Of a DNA stretch of 19,882 nt, positions 7,117 to 15,721 are shown piece after piece. Source of the DNA: DASXTB01 sp036505615 (GTDB lineage Bacteria > Acidobacteriota > UBA6911 > JACQSX01); contig DASXTB010000146.1 of NCBI GenBank assembly GCA_036505615.1, forward strand, positions 1-19,882, in the 5' to 3' direction. The translations under genes and the position numbers were made by a program. Every line of letters begins with the position of its first letter. The stretch's first letter is position 1. A model generated the notes under the pieces. That model did no database searches, was not told where the DNA came from, and saw only the letters and a list, made by a program, of their open reading frames with translations.

Positions 7117-8682
7117 TTAAAGCTCGCCTTTCAGCAGCCGATGAAACTGGCCTCGATCGATCCCGACGTTTTGTGCCGCTTTCGAAATATTGCCGCCGGC
7201 CGCTTCCACGGCAGCTTCGGCAAAGCGCTGCGCCAGGGCGGCAATCTCCTTGCGGCAAACTTGCTTCATCTCTTCCCTGCGCCGATCCAGTTCTTGATAA
7301 CTTTCGGGGACCGTTTTCACCAGATGCCAGTAAGGATTCTTCTGCAGGTCTCTTACCCGAGTGGCCTTTAATTCGTCCGGCAGGCAATCAAGAGCCACTC
7401 TTCCCGATGCTGACAAGACCAGGCTGCGATAGATGATGTTCTCCAGCTCGCGAATATTTCCCGGATAATCATGCTCCTCCAACGCCTGGTAGATATCGGG
7501 TGCAACATCGAGACGGCTGAGATGGAGCAGTTCGGCGTACTTATGAAAAAAGTGGTCTGCCAGCAGTCGAATGTCAGTCTTCCTTTTTCTCAGAGGAGGC
7601 AAAACAATGGGAAAGACGTTCAGCCTGAAGTAAAGATCTTGACGGAAGCTCCCCTGTTCGACACTGTGGAGCAAATCCTGATTGGTCGCCGCGATGATGC
7701 GCACATCCAGGCGGATGGGCGCGCCCCCGCCGACGCGTTCAATCTCCTGCGACTGCAAAAAGCGCAACAGCTTCGCCTGCAGTTCCAGCTTCAACTCACC
7801 GATTTCATCCAAAAAAAGTGTCCCATGGTGGGCGCGCTCGAGTTTGCCCGTCTTGGAGCGGTCCGCGCCCGTGAAAGCTCCTTTCTCGTGTCCGAAAAGT
7901 TCGCTTTCCAGGAGTGTCTCCGGTATTGCCGCGCAGTTAATGGGGACAAAGGGCGCATCTTTTCGGGGACTCAAGACGTGGACCGCCTTGGCAAAGAGTT
8001 CCTTCCCCGTGCCGCTTTCACCAGTCAGTAGAACAGCCGCAGGCGTCGGCGCCACCTTCTTTAGAAGATCCATCGCCGAAACGAACGAGGGATCGCTGCC
8101 GATCAGACCATGAAGGGCCTTTCTGTGATCCAGGAAGACCTCGCCTTTTTTCGCGGCTCCGGGCTGCTCGAAAGACCGGGAGAAAAACAGCGACTTTATC
8201 AGCGGGCGTATTTCTTCCAGGCCGGCTAGATCGGAATCCGACAAGCCGGCGTGCAGCCGCAGCGTGTCAAAATACAGAATTCCAATTACTTCCTTATGTC
8301 CCAATATGGGCACAGCCAATATGGACCGGACGCTGGGTTGAAGTATACTGCTCTGCGCGGCGTAAGCAGGATCCTCCAGCGGATTGCGGATCAGCACGCT
8401 CTGCCGGAATCGCAGTATTTGGCGAAACACAGTGCGGCTGATTTGGAATTCCTCCAGTGTCAGGTTGGGCTCGCTCAGGTTGGAAGCAGCCATCACGCAG
8501 ACCTGGCTGCTTTGCTCGGAGCAGGAAATGAGGATTCCCCGGTCCGCTTTGAGTCTCTTGGTCAGGGAGTCCAAAAAGGTCTGAACAGAGGGAGCTTCGT
8601 GGTCGAGAAACTCCAAGGTCTCCCGCACAAAATGCAAAGCCTCTAGATCATTGCTCGGCTGGTCGGGCATGTTTTTGCCCAT
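7117..8682 (-). CDS. Sigma-54-dependent transcriptional activator, GAF-AAA+-Fis architecture
   Basis: 521 aa. Domains in order: N-terminal GAF sensor (about 20-170; SVRSILAVPILGHKEVIGILYFD is typical), sigma-54 interaction AAA+ ATPase (about 192-420) with Walker A GESGTGKE (221-228), the sigma-54 contact loop GAFTGA (268-273) and Walker B GTLFLDEIGE (287-296), then a Fis-type helix-turn-helix at the C-terminus (about 487-517). With ATPase and GAFTGA motifs intact it should remodel sigma-54 RNA polymerase at -24/-12 promoters; the GAF domain may sense a small molecule. There is no receiver domain, so it is not a classical response regulator. The start at 8682 has an alternative four codons on (8670); neither has a strong ribosome-binding site. 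It is divergent from the kinase, with only 91 bp between. Confidence 0.94.
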   Translation of the reverse strand: MGKNMPDQPSNDLEALHFVRETLEFLDHEAPSVQTFLDSLTKRLKADRGILISCSEQSSQVCVMAASNLSEPNLTLEEFQISRTVFRQILRFRQSVLIRNPLEDPAYAAQSSILQPSVRSILAVPILGHKEVIGILYFDTLRLHAGLSDSDLAGLEEIRPLIKSLFFSRSFEQPGAAKKGEVFLDHRKALHGLIGSDPSFVSAMDLLKKVAPTPAAVLLTGESGTGKELFAKAVHVLSPRKDAPFVPINCAAIPETLLESELFGHEKGAFTGADRSKTGKLERAHHGTLFLDEIGELKLELQAKLLRFLQSQEIERVGGGAPIRLDVRIIAATNQDLLHSVEQGSFRQDLYFRLNVFPIVLPPLRKRKTDIRLLADHFFHKYAELLHLSRLDVAPDIYQALEEHDYPGNIRELENIIYRSLVLSASGRVALDCLPDELKATRVRDLQKNPYWHLVKTVPESYQELDRRREEMKQVCRKEIAALAQRFAEAAVEAAGGNISKAAQNVGIDRGQFHRLLKGEL

Positions 8683-8722
8683 GATAAGCGAAAACCGGTC
8701 AGGAAGGGATCAATCGAATTGA

Positions 8723-8728
8723 TATAAT
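8723..8728 (+). promoter_or_regulatory. Candidate -10 box for the kinase gene
   Basis: A perfect TATAAT stands 45 bp before the kinase ATG, in the divergent intergenic region. No convincing -35 is present, so activator dependence or chance is possible. Confidence 0.35.
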
Positions 8729-8732
8729 CTGC

Positions 8733-8760
8733 AGATCCGAAACCCGCGATCCGTAATCAG
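8733..8760 (+). repeat. Short heptamer run in the kinase leader
   Basis: Four 7-bp units in register (AGATCCG, AAACCCG, CGATCCG, TAATCAG) lie between the candidate -10 box and the start codon of the kinase. They share the period and the CCG-ended pattern of the longer arrays elsewhere in the window. The short length makes this the weakest member of the group. Confidence 0.55.
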
Positions 8761-8773
8761 GACAACCTATCCC

Positions 8774-10096
8774 ATGATAGGGCAGAAGATCTCTCATTAC
8801 CGTGTGCTCGACAAGCTGGGACAAGGCGGAACCGGTATCGTTTACCGCGCCGAAGATACCGTGTTGGGAAGGAACGTCGCCCTGAAACTCCTGAACCCCG
8901 AAGCGACCCGCAACGAAAACCTGCGGCTACGGTTGAAGCAGGAAGCGCGAGCCGCTGCCGGACTGTCTCATCCCGGGATTGCCACCGTCTATGGGCTGGA
9001 ACAGGCCGGTGACGATCTTTTCATCGTTTACGAATATGTCAAAGGCGAGACGCTGCAAGTCTTGATGGATAAGGGCCCGCTCGGTCTCGATCGCGTGCTT
9101 CAGATCGCCGCCGACATTGGCGGGGCCTTGGCAGCAGCTCACGGCTTGGGAATCGTTCATCGGGATCTGAAGCCGGAGAACATCATTTGCTGTGCCGATG
9201 GAGGAATCAAAGTTCTCGATTTCGGTCTTGCCCGTTTCCAAAGCGGGCTTTGGGATTCAGAACCTCCGGCCACCCGCATTACTGCCGAAGGGACGATTGT
9301 GGGAACGGTAGCCTACATGTCACCGGAGCAGATTGAGGGCCGTGAAGTGGACTTTCGAAGTGATGTTTTTTCCTTTGGCATTCTGCTTTATGAATTAGCG
9401 TCCGGAGTCCATCCTTTTGAAGGCGCGACGCCCGCCTCAACGACCGTGCGGATTTTGACTTTGCAACCTGTAGCGCCGTCGCAGATCAATCCACTGACTC
9501 CACCGGAGCTGGACGCGATCGTAAGGAAATGTCTCTCTAAGAATCCGGAGCAGAGGTATCAGTCGACGCCGGAATTGGTGGCGGAAATTGATCGGCTGCG
9601 CCGGCGCGAGGGCTCCAGCGAAAACAGGAGGTCAGGCGCAGGCCGGACTTTAGTGGGAGTTTCGCCCGTTGGTGACGCCCTCAGTCCTCGCTGGTGGTGG
9701 CAGTTCCATCAACTGAGTGTCACAATTGTTTACTGCGTCCTGTTGTTTCCTGTCTGGAGAATCAAGGAATGGATTCCTCCGTCATCAGGCGCGACGATTT
9801 TTTTTGCAGTGCTGGTTTGCTCCGCGGTCGCGTCGATCCTGCGCCTGCATCTGTGGTTTACGTCTGTGGTTAACTCCGGTGAGCTGCGGGGGCAGCTGCA
9901 AAGGCTGGCGCGTTTGGTGCGTTGGGTGGACTGGTGTTTAGCTGCTTTGCTCTTGACGGGAGCTGCTGCCGTGGCATCCGGCCACGTGGCATGGTCAGGA
10001 TTGCTGACAGCTCTGGCCATCGGCATATTTCTAACTTCGTTGATCGTCGAACCTGCAACCACGGCTGCCGCGTTTGGAAGACCCGGCATGGACTAA
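8774..10096 (+). CDS. Hanks-type serine/threonine protein kinase with C-terminal membrane segments
   Basis: 440 aa. The kinase domain spans about residues 9-275: glycine loop LGQGGTGIV (15-23), ATP lysine in VALK (Lys38), catalytic HRDLKPEN (129-136), DFG (149-151) and MSPEQ (182-186) in place of APE, so it should be active. A polar linker (276-305) leads to about four hydrophobic segments (roughly 314-328, 341-356, 386-402, 406-424). The kinase is thus predicted on the cytoplasmic face of the inner membrane with no PASTA, WD40 or TPR sensor and almost no extracytoplasmic part. The targets are unknown; the divergent sigma-54 activator is a candidate by position only. The start is the first ATG fitting the domain; no Shine-Dalgarno is visible, and a heptamer run occupies the leader. 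Confidence 0.92.
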   Translation: MIGQKISHYRVLDKLGQGGTGIVYRAEDTVLGRNVALKLLNPEATRNENLRLRLKQEARAAAGLSHPGIATVYGLEQAGDDLFIVYEYVKGETLQVLMDKGPLGLDRVLQIAADIGGALAAAHGLGIVHRDLKPENIICCADGGIKVLDFGLARFQSGLWDSEPPATRITAEGTIVGTVAYMSPEQIEGREVDFRSDVFSFGILLYELASGVHPFEGATPASTTVRILTLQPVAPSQINPLTPPELDAIVRKCLSKNPEQRYQSTPELVAEIDRLRRREGSSENRRSGAGRTLVGVSPVGDALSPRWWWQFHQLSVTIVYCVLLFPVWRIKEWIPPSSGATIFFAVLVCSAVASILRLHLWFTSVVNSGELRGQLQRLARLVRWVDWCLAALLLTGAAAVASGHVAWSGLLTALAIGIFLTSLIVEPATTAAAFGRPGMD

Positions 10097-10134
10097 GAGC
10101 ACTCATTTTTTTTAACCGAGCCGAGCCATCTGAA

Positions 10135-10688
10135 ATGAAAAACACGTTGCTCATTTTAGTTTCAAGCGCGGCAATGCTTCTAGGAGGTATCGCTTCAACG
10201 CCCTTTGGTGCAAGGCCGCGGCACCCCAACATCATTTTCATTCAAACCGACGACCAGGCAGCTTGGGCATTAGGTTGCGCTGGCAAACGCGACGCCCACA
10301 CGCCCAACCTGGACCCACCAATCTTGATTGGTATCCGACTATCCTGGCCATGACGGGCGTGAAAATGCCGGCTGGCATTACGACGCGCGGGCGGAATTTT
10401 CTGCCGCTTCTCGAACGCAAAAGTCTTCCCTGGAATAACGACTTCTATGGCGAGTACAGCCAACATCATTACACTGAGGCCCACCTGCGCATGTACCGTA
10501 CGCCCCAGTGGAAGCTGATCCGCGACTTCAAGAATCAAGGCAAGGACGAATTGTGTAATTTGTCAGCCGATCCGGGCGAAACGCGAAATCTGATTAATGA
10601 TGCTGCATCGCAGCAGATGAAGAAGAAGCTTGAAACCAAGATCCTGGCAAAGATGAAGGAGCTGCGCGATCCGGTCTTTAAGGGGTGA
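10135..10688 (+). pseudogene. Sulfatase pseudogene with large internal deletion
   Basis: The first frame (ATG 10135) gives a signal peptide and the N-terminus of a sulfatase: HPNIIFIQTDDQAAWALGC with the metal-binding Asp pair, continuing to HTPNLD (ends 10314). It then runs into a stop at 10351-10353. Overlapping it in a different frame from about 10317, the sequence TNLDWYPTILAMTGVKMP starts the C-terminal part of a sulfatase and continues to the TGA at 10686-10688 through KLIRDF and NLSADPGETRNLIND. The middle of the enzyme, some 230-300 residues including the C-x-P-S-R active site, is gone and the two parts are out of frame. The similar words AACCTGGA and AATCTTGA at the join suggest deletion between short homologies. 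It is not the same sulfatase as 2550-3899: the two sequences differ clearly. Confidence 0.9.
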
Positions 10689-10912
10689 GCAGACGGCAGG
10701 AGGCAGACGGCAGTCAGCAGGAGGCAGACGGCAGGAGGCCAGGAAGCACTGAATTCTACGAAGATTCCCCACTAAATCTGCCGCTGGTTTCTGCAGAGCT
10801 TCAGCTATTCCTTACCGCTTCCTGCCTCCTGCTTCCCGCCTCCTGCCTCCTGCCTCCTGCTTCCTGCCTCCTGCCTCCTGCTTCCTGCCTGCTGCTTCCT
10901 GCTTCCTGCCAA
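10689..10912. repeat. Inverted pair of heptamer arrays between convergent gene ends
   Basis: Immediately after the TGA of the sulfatase pseudogene a purine-rich array of seven 7-bp units (GCAGACG, GCAGGAG, GCAGTCA types) runs to about 10740. After a unique stretch of about 80 bp, a pyrimidine-rich array of twelve full units plus a part (10821-10910; CCTGCCT and CCTGCTT types) runs up to the TAG of the oxidoreductase gene (complement of 10913-10915). The second array is the reverse complement of the first in composition, so the two could pair. Both arrays start in step with the stop codons of the genes on either side. Reading frames through them are spurious. Confidence 0.92.
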
Positions 10913-12208
10913 CTAGATTTTCGGATACTCCCACGGCTTCCGATAAGGCCGGCTTAGCAGCTTGTTGGCTTCCGGATCTCCGAGAATCATTTCCTTGTCG
11001 CCGTCCCACTGAATGCTTCGTCCCAGTTTCAGCGACAACATGCCAAGAAGGCTCATGTTGGTAGAGCGGTGTGCGATTTCGATGTCGCGCACCGGGCGCC
11101 TGTGTTCTTTGATGCTCCGCAAGAAATCGGCAAACAACTCACGGATGTTCTGATCGTCCGGTTTGTTCAGTTTTGGATCTTCATGAATGATTGGCTTCTT
11201 TTTGTCGCTGGGGTAAAACGTCCAGCCATCCAACCAGCCCATGTGAAAGGTTCCTTCCGTGCCATAAAAATAACAGCCGATGTTGGTCTTTTCTGCCTCG
11301 TTTCCGGCGTACTGGCGGTGCTCCCACACAGCGGTGAAGGATTCAAATTCAAAAGTGGCCACCTGTGTGTCGGGGGCATCCGTGCTGTCCTTCTTGATAT
11401 GACGTCCGCCTATGGAATTGACCCTTTTCGGGAACTTCTCCTCTGTCCACCACAGAATCTGGTCCATCCAGTGAACTCCCCAGTCTCCCAGCGTGCCGTT
11501 GGCGTAATCTAAAAATTGGCGAAAGCCTTTGGGATGGATCGCCTTGTTAAAATGCCGGAGAGGCGCCGGACCACACCACATGTCCCAGTCCAGTCCCGGC
11601 GGAGGATCTGAATCCGGCGTCGGTTGGCCTGGACCACCGGGGTAGTGGACAAAAGCGCGCACCATACCGATCTTGCCCGCCTTGCCGGATTTTAGAAATT
11701 CCATGCCGGACTTATTGTGAGGCGAAACGCGCCGGTGCAGCCCTACTTGAACCACGCGGTCGTTGTCCCGGGCCGCCTTCACCATGGCGCGCCCTTCGCG
11801 GACGGTGTGACTAATGGGCTTCTCGACGTACACATGGGCGCCCGATTTGACAGCGGCGATGGTTGCCAGCGGATGCCAGTGGTCAGGGGTGGCGACGATG
11901 ACGATCTCCGGTTTTTCCTTTGCCAGCAGTTCTCGAAAATCTTTGTATGCCTTCGGCTGGTCTCCGGAAAGTTTTTCCACGTTGGCGGCGGCGGGATCCA
12001 ATTGATTCTGGTCGACGTCGCACATGGCGACGACCTTGCATTCGCCCGAAGCCATGGCCTCGTGCAGTATGTTCATCCCCCACCAGCCGGAGCCTAGCAG
12101 CGCCGTTCGGTACTTATCGTTATTGGCGCCGAAGATGGGAACGGCTGAGAAGGCCATGCCGGCGGCAACCGAACTCCTGATGAAGCTTCTCCTATTTATA
12201 GGCGACAT
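10913..12208 (-). CDS. Tat-exported Gfo/Idh/MocA family oxidoreductase
   Basis: 431 aa. The N-terminus NRRSFIRSS followed by a hydrophobic stretch to about residue 27 is a twin-arginine signal, so the folded, cofactor-loaded enzyme is expected in the periplasm. The Rossmann fold starts at about 33 with GSGWWG (39-44). EKP (129-131) holds the family's catalytic lysine, and GDWGVHWMD (241-249) is the conserved substrate-side motif of this Tat-dependent subgroup. Family members oxidise or reduce sugars and their derivatives with NAD(P); the exact substrate is not recognisable. ATG 12208 has GAGGT eight bases upstream (complement of 12216-12220). It lies 107 bp behind the TonB receptor on the same strand, so it is likely the last gene of that unit. 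Its stop codon abuts a heptamer array. Confidence 0.93.
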   Translation of the reverse strand: MSPINRRSFIRSSVAAGMAFSAVPIFGANNDKYRTALLGSGWWGMNILHEAMASGECKVVAMCDVDQNQLDPAAANVEKLSGDQPKAYKDFRELLAKEKPEIVIVATPDHWHPLATIAAVKSGAHVYVEKPISHTVREGRAMVKAARDNDRVVQVGLHRRVSPHNKSGMEFLKSGKAGKIGMVRAFVHYPGGPGQPTPDSDPPPGLDWDMWCGPAPLRHFNKAIHPKGFRQFLDYANGTLGDWGVHWMDQILWWTEEKFPKRVNSIGGRHIKKDSTDAPDTQVATFEFESFTAVWEHRQYAGNEAEKTNIGCYFYGTEGTFHMGWLDGWTFYPSDKKKPIIHEDPKLNKPDDQNIRELFADFLRSIKEHRRPVRDIEIAHRSTNMSLLGMLSLKLGRSIQWDGDKEMILGDPEANKLLSRPYRKPWEYPKI

Positions 12209-12315
12209 AGTTGTGACCTCATTGTTTCAAGCGAGACCTGATTATATGCCAAAAATCGAAGGCAGGGTCGCGACTTGCGTCGTGTCCGTTGTGTCCTTGG
12301 TGGTGAAAAACGATT

Positions 12316-15300
12316 TCAAAACGAAAGACGCAGCGCCAGCTGAATTTGACGCGCGGGATAGGCCGCAAGAATGCGGCCGAAGGTGGGGCGGTCGATGAAG
12401 CTCTCGGGCAACTGAAAATTGGGGCGGTTAAGGACATTGTAAGCCTCAGCCCGCACCTCCAGGCGCCGTTCCCTGCCGCTCAGGAAGCTTCTGGAAAGAG
12501 CCAGATCCAGGCTTGCAAAATTAGGACCGATCACGATATTCCGGCCGGCATTCCCAAATGTAAATTTTGGCGGAAGTGCCAGAGCGACAGTGTTGAAAAA
12601 CTTCTCGGGTGTCCGATGATCAAGACTGTTCGGATCGCCAGACACATTCGGGCGGTCGTGTCCAAAAAACCCGCCGACATTGCCCGTATTGCTGTTGTCG
12701 AAATTCAGGCGCGGCGTAAAAGGCCGGCCCGACTGGGCCGAAAGGATGCCGCTCAGTTGCCAGTGGTTGAAAAGTGTAGAGACAACTCGCCGGGCCGCCT
12801 CTACCGTGACCGATGGAATATCGTATGTGAACGCCAAAGACGTGCGTTGGCGAAGATCGAAGTTGGATAGAGCTTTCTCGGCGGCGACGTTCGCGCTGTT
12901 CTGGGGCGTGTTGTCATCGCCTGTGCTCTCCAAGAAAGCGGAAGTGTTGTCGATGGACTTTGAAAATGTGTAGGCTCCCAGAAAAGAAAATCCGCCCCGG
13001 TACTTTTTCTCTGCGCGCAGTTGAAGAGAGTGGTAGCTGGAGCCGGCGCCGGATTCAATCAGCAGTATATTGCCAAAACCGGAGATGGGCCGCCGGGGAT
13101 CGATAGGGCCGGTGCCGGGCCCGGGCTGATTCAGATTCCGCTTCATCACCAGCTTGGTTCCTTTCGATCCAACGTAGCGTGCGCTCAAGTTGATCCCTCT
13201 TGCGATCTTTCCTTCCAGCCCCAGGCTCCACTGCTGCGCGTAGGCGGTGCGAAAATTCGGGTCCAGAGTAATCGGCGACGGCAAGGGCGCAAAGGCTCGG
13301 TCGGTGGGGAAGGGCGCAGCCAGGCGCAACGGCGTTTTGCCGGGAAAAAAGAGGCTCAGTTGAAAGTAGGGCGGATTGAAGTATAGCGCTGAATTCTCGA
13401 TCAACGTTCCACTGTCATAAAAAATCCCGTAACCGGCTCTCAGCACCAGTGCCCCCCGGCCCGTCGGGTCCCAGGCCAACCCCAGGCGCGGGGCGAAATT
13501 ATTGAAATCACCGTTCAGGCCGGAGCGCGGGACCCCGCCTGTTGCGACGGGCACGATCTGGCGGCGGGCCAGATCAAAAACGGCCATCCGATCATGCGCG
13601 TCCAGCGGCGGGGAGTTGTATTCGTAGCGCAGTCCCAGGTTTAACGTCAGCGATTGACGAAACTTCCAGTCGTCTTGCAGGAAAAGATCGTATGCGTGCG
13701 TCCGCAATGCCTGCGGATTGTCGTTGATCGCAAGGATAGTGACCGACGGAAGCCCCAGGAGAAGGTCGGCCAGGGCATCCCCAGTGAAAGCGCCTTGAAA
13801 AGTGATTTGTCCCCGCGAAAACAGATGATTATATCCATTGGAAAGATAGTAGCGGACTTCGCCTCCGCCTTTCAGGTAGTGTCGACCCTTCTGCACGCTG
13901 ACGCTGTCGGAAATGTGAAATGTTCCGGTGCGCCGCACAACCGGGAGGTTGGGATCATCCCCCAGCGTTTCATAACCGGCCAGGACAACCGAAGGAAAAC
14001 CCAAGTCTGTCTGGGTGATAGGCTGACTGCTGAGCGGCGACGGCTTACTCAGGCCAGGGAACTGAATCCCCAATAAAGTGAATGCGTCTTTGCCCGTATT
14101 TTGATGGAAGTTCTCGCGGCGAAGACGGCTGAAACCGAAACGAAAGTCATTGAGCGCACCATGCGAGATCGACTGTGTCGCGCCCAGGGCAAAATTCTGT
14201 CCCCGATCGAGCACGGTATTCCCGTATCCCGGGAGATTGGGGCCCTTGGCGCCGAAAGGAAACAGGCGGAAGTCATCCACAATGCCATAGTGAACAAAGA
14301 TCGGATTCTCCCCCGAAAGGCGATGGTCCAGTTTTAGGGTCAGTTGCGTCGCGCTCACCGTGCCGATGGGAGAGGAGACGAAATTCTGGCCGGCGACGAG
14401 TCGATTGGCGCCTGGATAAAGCCGTGCCACGGCCGCCCCCACCGGATCGATCCGCCCGACAGGTATGCGATTCTGCTCGAACGCTTGGCCGGTGAGCGGG
14501 TCACGCACAACAACGCTGCTTGCCGCAAAATCCCCTTCCTTTTGAGCGACGGTTGGGACACTAGTGGTGCGGGTCTCCGCCCGGCGGGCGCGCGTTCCTT
14601 CAAAGCCGATGAAGTAGAAGTTGTCGGAAGCACCCAAAGGCCCGCCCACAGTCCCCCCAAACTGGCTCTGCCGCAGAAAGGGAACGTCCCGATCATGAGG
14701 GTCGAAGAAGTTATGAGCGTCCAGCCCCGAATGACGAACGAACTCGTATGCAGAGCCGTGCAATTTTTTTCCGCCGGATTTAAGCGCGACATTGATCTGA
14801 GCCCCGGCGTTGCGGCCGTACTCGGCGTCGTAGTTATTTTCCAGAACCGTAAACTCCTGAATGGCGTCGACACTGGGACTGAGCACGAAACGATTCAGAA
14901 ATAGATCGTTGTTATCGACCCCATCGAGCAGGAAGTTATTTGAGGCCTCGCGCGCGCCGCCGACGTTGATGCCGCTGTTGCCCTGCGTAGACAGTCGCGA
15001 GCCGGAGGCGGGCGGAGCAACTCCAGGCGCTAAGAGTGTAAGCTGCAGGAACTCGCGGCCGTTCAAAGGCATGGTAATCAGCGTGCGGTTATCGAAAACC
15101 TCTCCGATGGTGCTGTTGTCCGCCCGCAGGTTTTCAATGTCCGCACTGACTGTGACCTGCTCTTCCGGCGCGCCGGGAATCAACAGCAGATCGAGTGTGG
15201 CTTTAACACCCACCTCCAGCCGCATGTCTTGCACGGTCTCTTTCCTGAAGCCGGAAAGAGACGCAGTCAGCGTGTAACGGCCGGCGGGCAAGAGCGGCAC

Positions 15301-15666
15301 AACCAGCGTGCCGTATGGGCTGGTGCTGCCCGTGCGGTGGATTCCGGTAGCCTCGTTTACCAACTCGATGGTTACTCCGGGAAGGATGGCGCCCGACGAA
15401 TCCTGGACATTGACAAAGAGCGTTGCAGTGGCGGTTTGGGCAAGGACACTGGAGAGGGCGATGTATAGAATTAAAGTGACAAGCAGACACGGCGACGCGG
15501 GGACACGGGGACAAGGAGACAGAGGGACACGGGGACGCGGGGACACCGGGACGGGGGGACACGGCGACGCGGGGACACGGGGACGCGGGGACACGGGGAC
15601 AGGGAGACACGGGGAGGCAAGAAATGTCTTGGTTTGGAAGGTAGATCCTTGCCTATGACTGCTCAT
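12316..15666 (-). CDS. Oar-like TonB-dependent outer-membrane receptor
   Basis: 1116 aa from ATG 15666, which has AAGAGG six bases upstream (complement of 15673-15678). The hydrophobic core LLVTLILYIALSSVLA (61-76) is a signal peptide, but it is preceded by six 8-residue proline-rich units (about 14-61) encoded by an octamer DNA array. After cleavage come a carboxypeptidase-regulatory-like beta-sandwich (about 80-165), a plug domain (about 170-300; LPLNGRE-type MPLNGREFLQL and NNFLLDGVDNND) and a long beta-barrel ending in a C-terminal Phe (LALRLSF). It should import a bulky ligand, probably a glycan or peptide fragment, energised by TonB. The frame is open upstream to a TTG at 15855, giving an arginine-rich extension that is only array sequence. 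The start downstream of the dehydrogenase on the same strand suggests cotranscription. Confidence 0.93.
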   Translation of the reverse strand: MSSHRQGSTFQTKTFLASPCLPVPVSPRPRVPASPCPPVPVSPRPRVPLSPCPRVPASPCLLVTLILYIALSSVLAQTATATLFVNVQDSSGAILPGVTIELVNEATGIHRTGSTSPYGTLVVPLLPAGRYTLTASLSGFRKETVQDMRLEVGVKATLDLLLIPGAPEEQVTVSADIENLRADNSTIGEVFDNRTLITMPLNGREFLQLTLLAPGVAPPASGSRLSTQGNSGINVGGAREASNNFLLDGVDNNDLFLNRFVLSPSVDAIQEFTVLENNYDAEYGRNAGAQINVALKSGGKKLHGSAYEFVRHSGLDAHNFFDPHDRDVPFLRQSQFGGTVGGPLGASDNFYFIGFEGTRARRAETRTTSVPTVAQKEGDFAASSVVVRDPLTGQAFEQNRIPVGRIDPVGAAVARLYPGANRLVAGQNFVSSPIGTVSATQLTLKLDHRLSGENPIFVHYGIVDDFRLFPFGAKGPNLPGYGNTVLDRGQNFALGATQSISHGALNDFRFGFSRLRRENFHQNTGKDAFTLLGIQFPGLSKPSPLSSQPITQTDLGFPSVVLAGYETLGDDPNLPVVRRTGTFHISDSVSVQKGRHYLKGGGEVRYYLSNGYNHLFSRGQITFQGAFTGDALADLLLGLPSVTILAINDNPQALRTHAYDLFLQDDWKFRQSLTLNLGLRYEYNSPPLDAHDRMAVFDLARRQIVPVATGGVPRSGLNGDFNNFAPRLGLAWDPTGRGALVLRAGYGIFYDSGTLIENSALYFNPPYFQLSLFFPGKTPLRLAAPFPTDRAFAPLPSPITLDPNFRTAYAQQWSLGLEGKIARGINLSARYVGSKGTKLVMKRNLNQPGPGTGPIDPRRPISGFGNILLIESGAGSSYHSLQLRAEKKYRGGFSFLGAYTFSKSIDNTSAFLESTGDDNTPQNSANVAAEKALSNFDLRQRTSLAFTYDIPSVTVEAARRVVSTLFNHWQLSGILSAQSGRPFTPRLNFDNSNTGNVGGFFGHDRPNVSGDPNSLDHRTPEKFFNTVALALPPKFTFGNAGRNIVIGPNFASLDLALSRSFLSGRERRLEVRAEAYNVLNRPNFQLPESFIDRPTFGRILAAYPARQIQLALRLSF
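15486..15621. repeat. Octamer array inside the TonB receptor 5' coding region
   Basis: Seventeen consecutive 8-bp units in perfect register (GACACGGG, GACGCGGG, GACACGGC and a few variants; the last is degenerate) on the plus strand. Because 3 x 8 = 24, the array reads as an 8-residue repeat in every frame without stops; in the gene's frame it gives units such as PVSPRPRV and PASPCPRV. It faces the array at 15722-15851 as an inverted partner, and the roughly 100 bp between them hold the receptor's ribosome-binding site and start codon. Confidence 0.93.
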
Positions 15667-15721
15667 GCCGATCCTCTTGGCTTCCGTGTTCGCAAACTCC
15701 TTCCGCCGCCGGCTCTCCCTA

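Noticed and set aside
10821..10910. Possible CRISPR array
   Set aside because: Units are 7 bp with no spacers and no cas genes nearby.
10689..10957. Reading frames in and beside the heptamer arrays (Leu/Pro/Ser- or Gly/Arg-rich)
   Set aside because: They arise from the period-7 repeats and have no codon pattern of genes.
12240..12310. Short repeated words (GTGTCCGTTGTGTCC, TTGGTGGTG) between the TonB receptor and the oxidoreductase
   Set aside because: They resemble common intergenic repeat remnants, but too few units are present to call an array.
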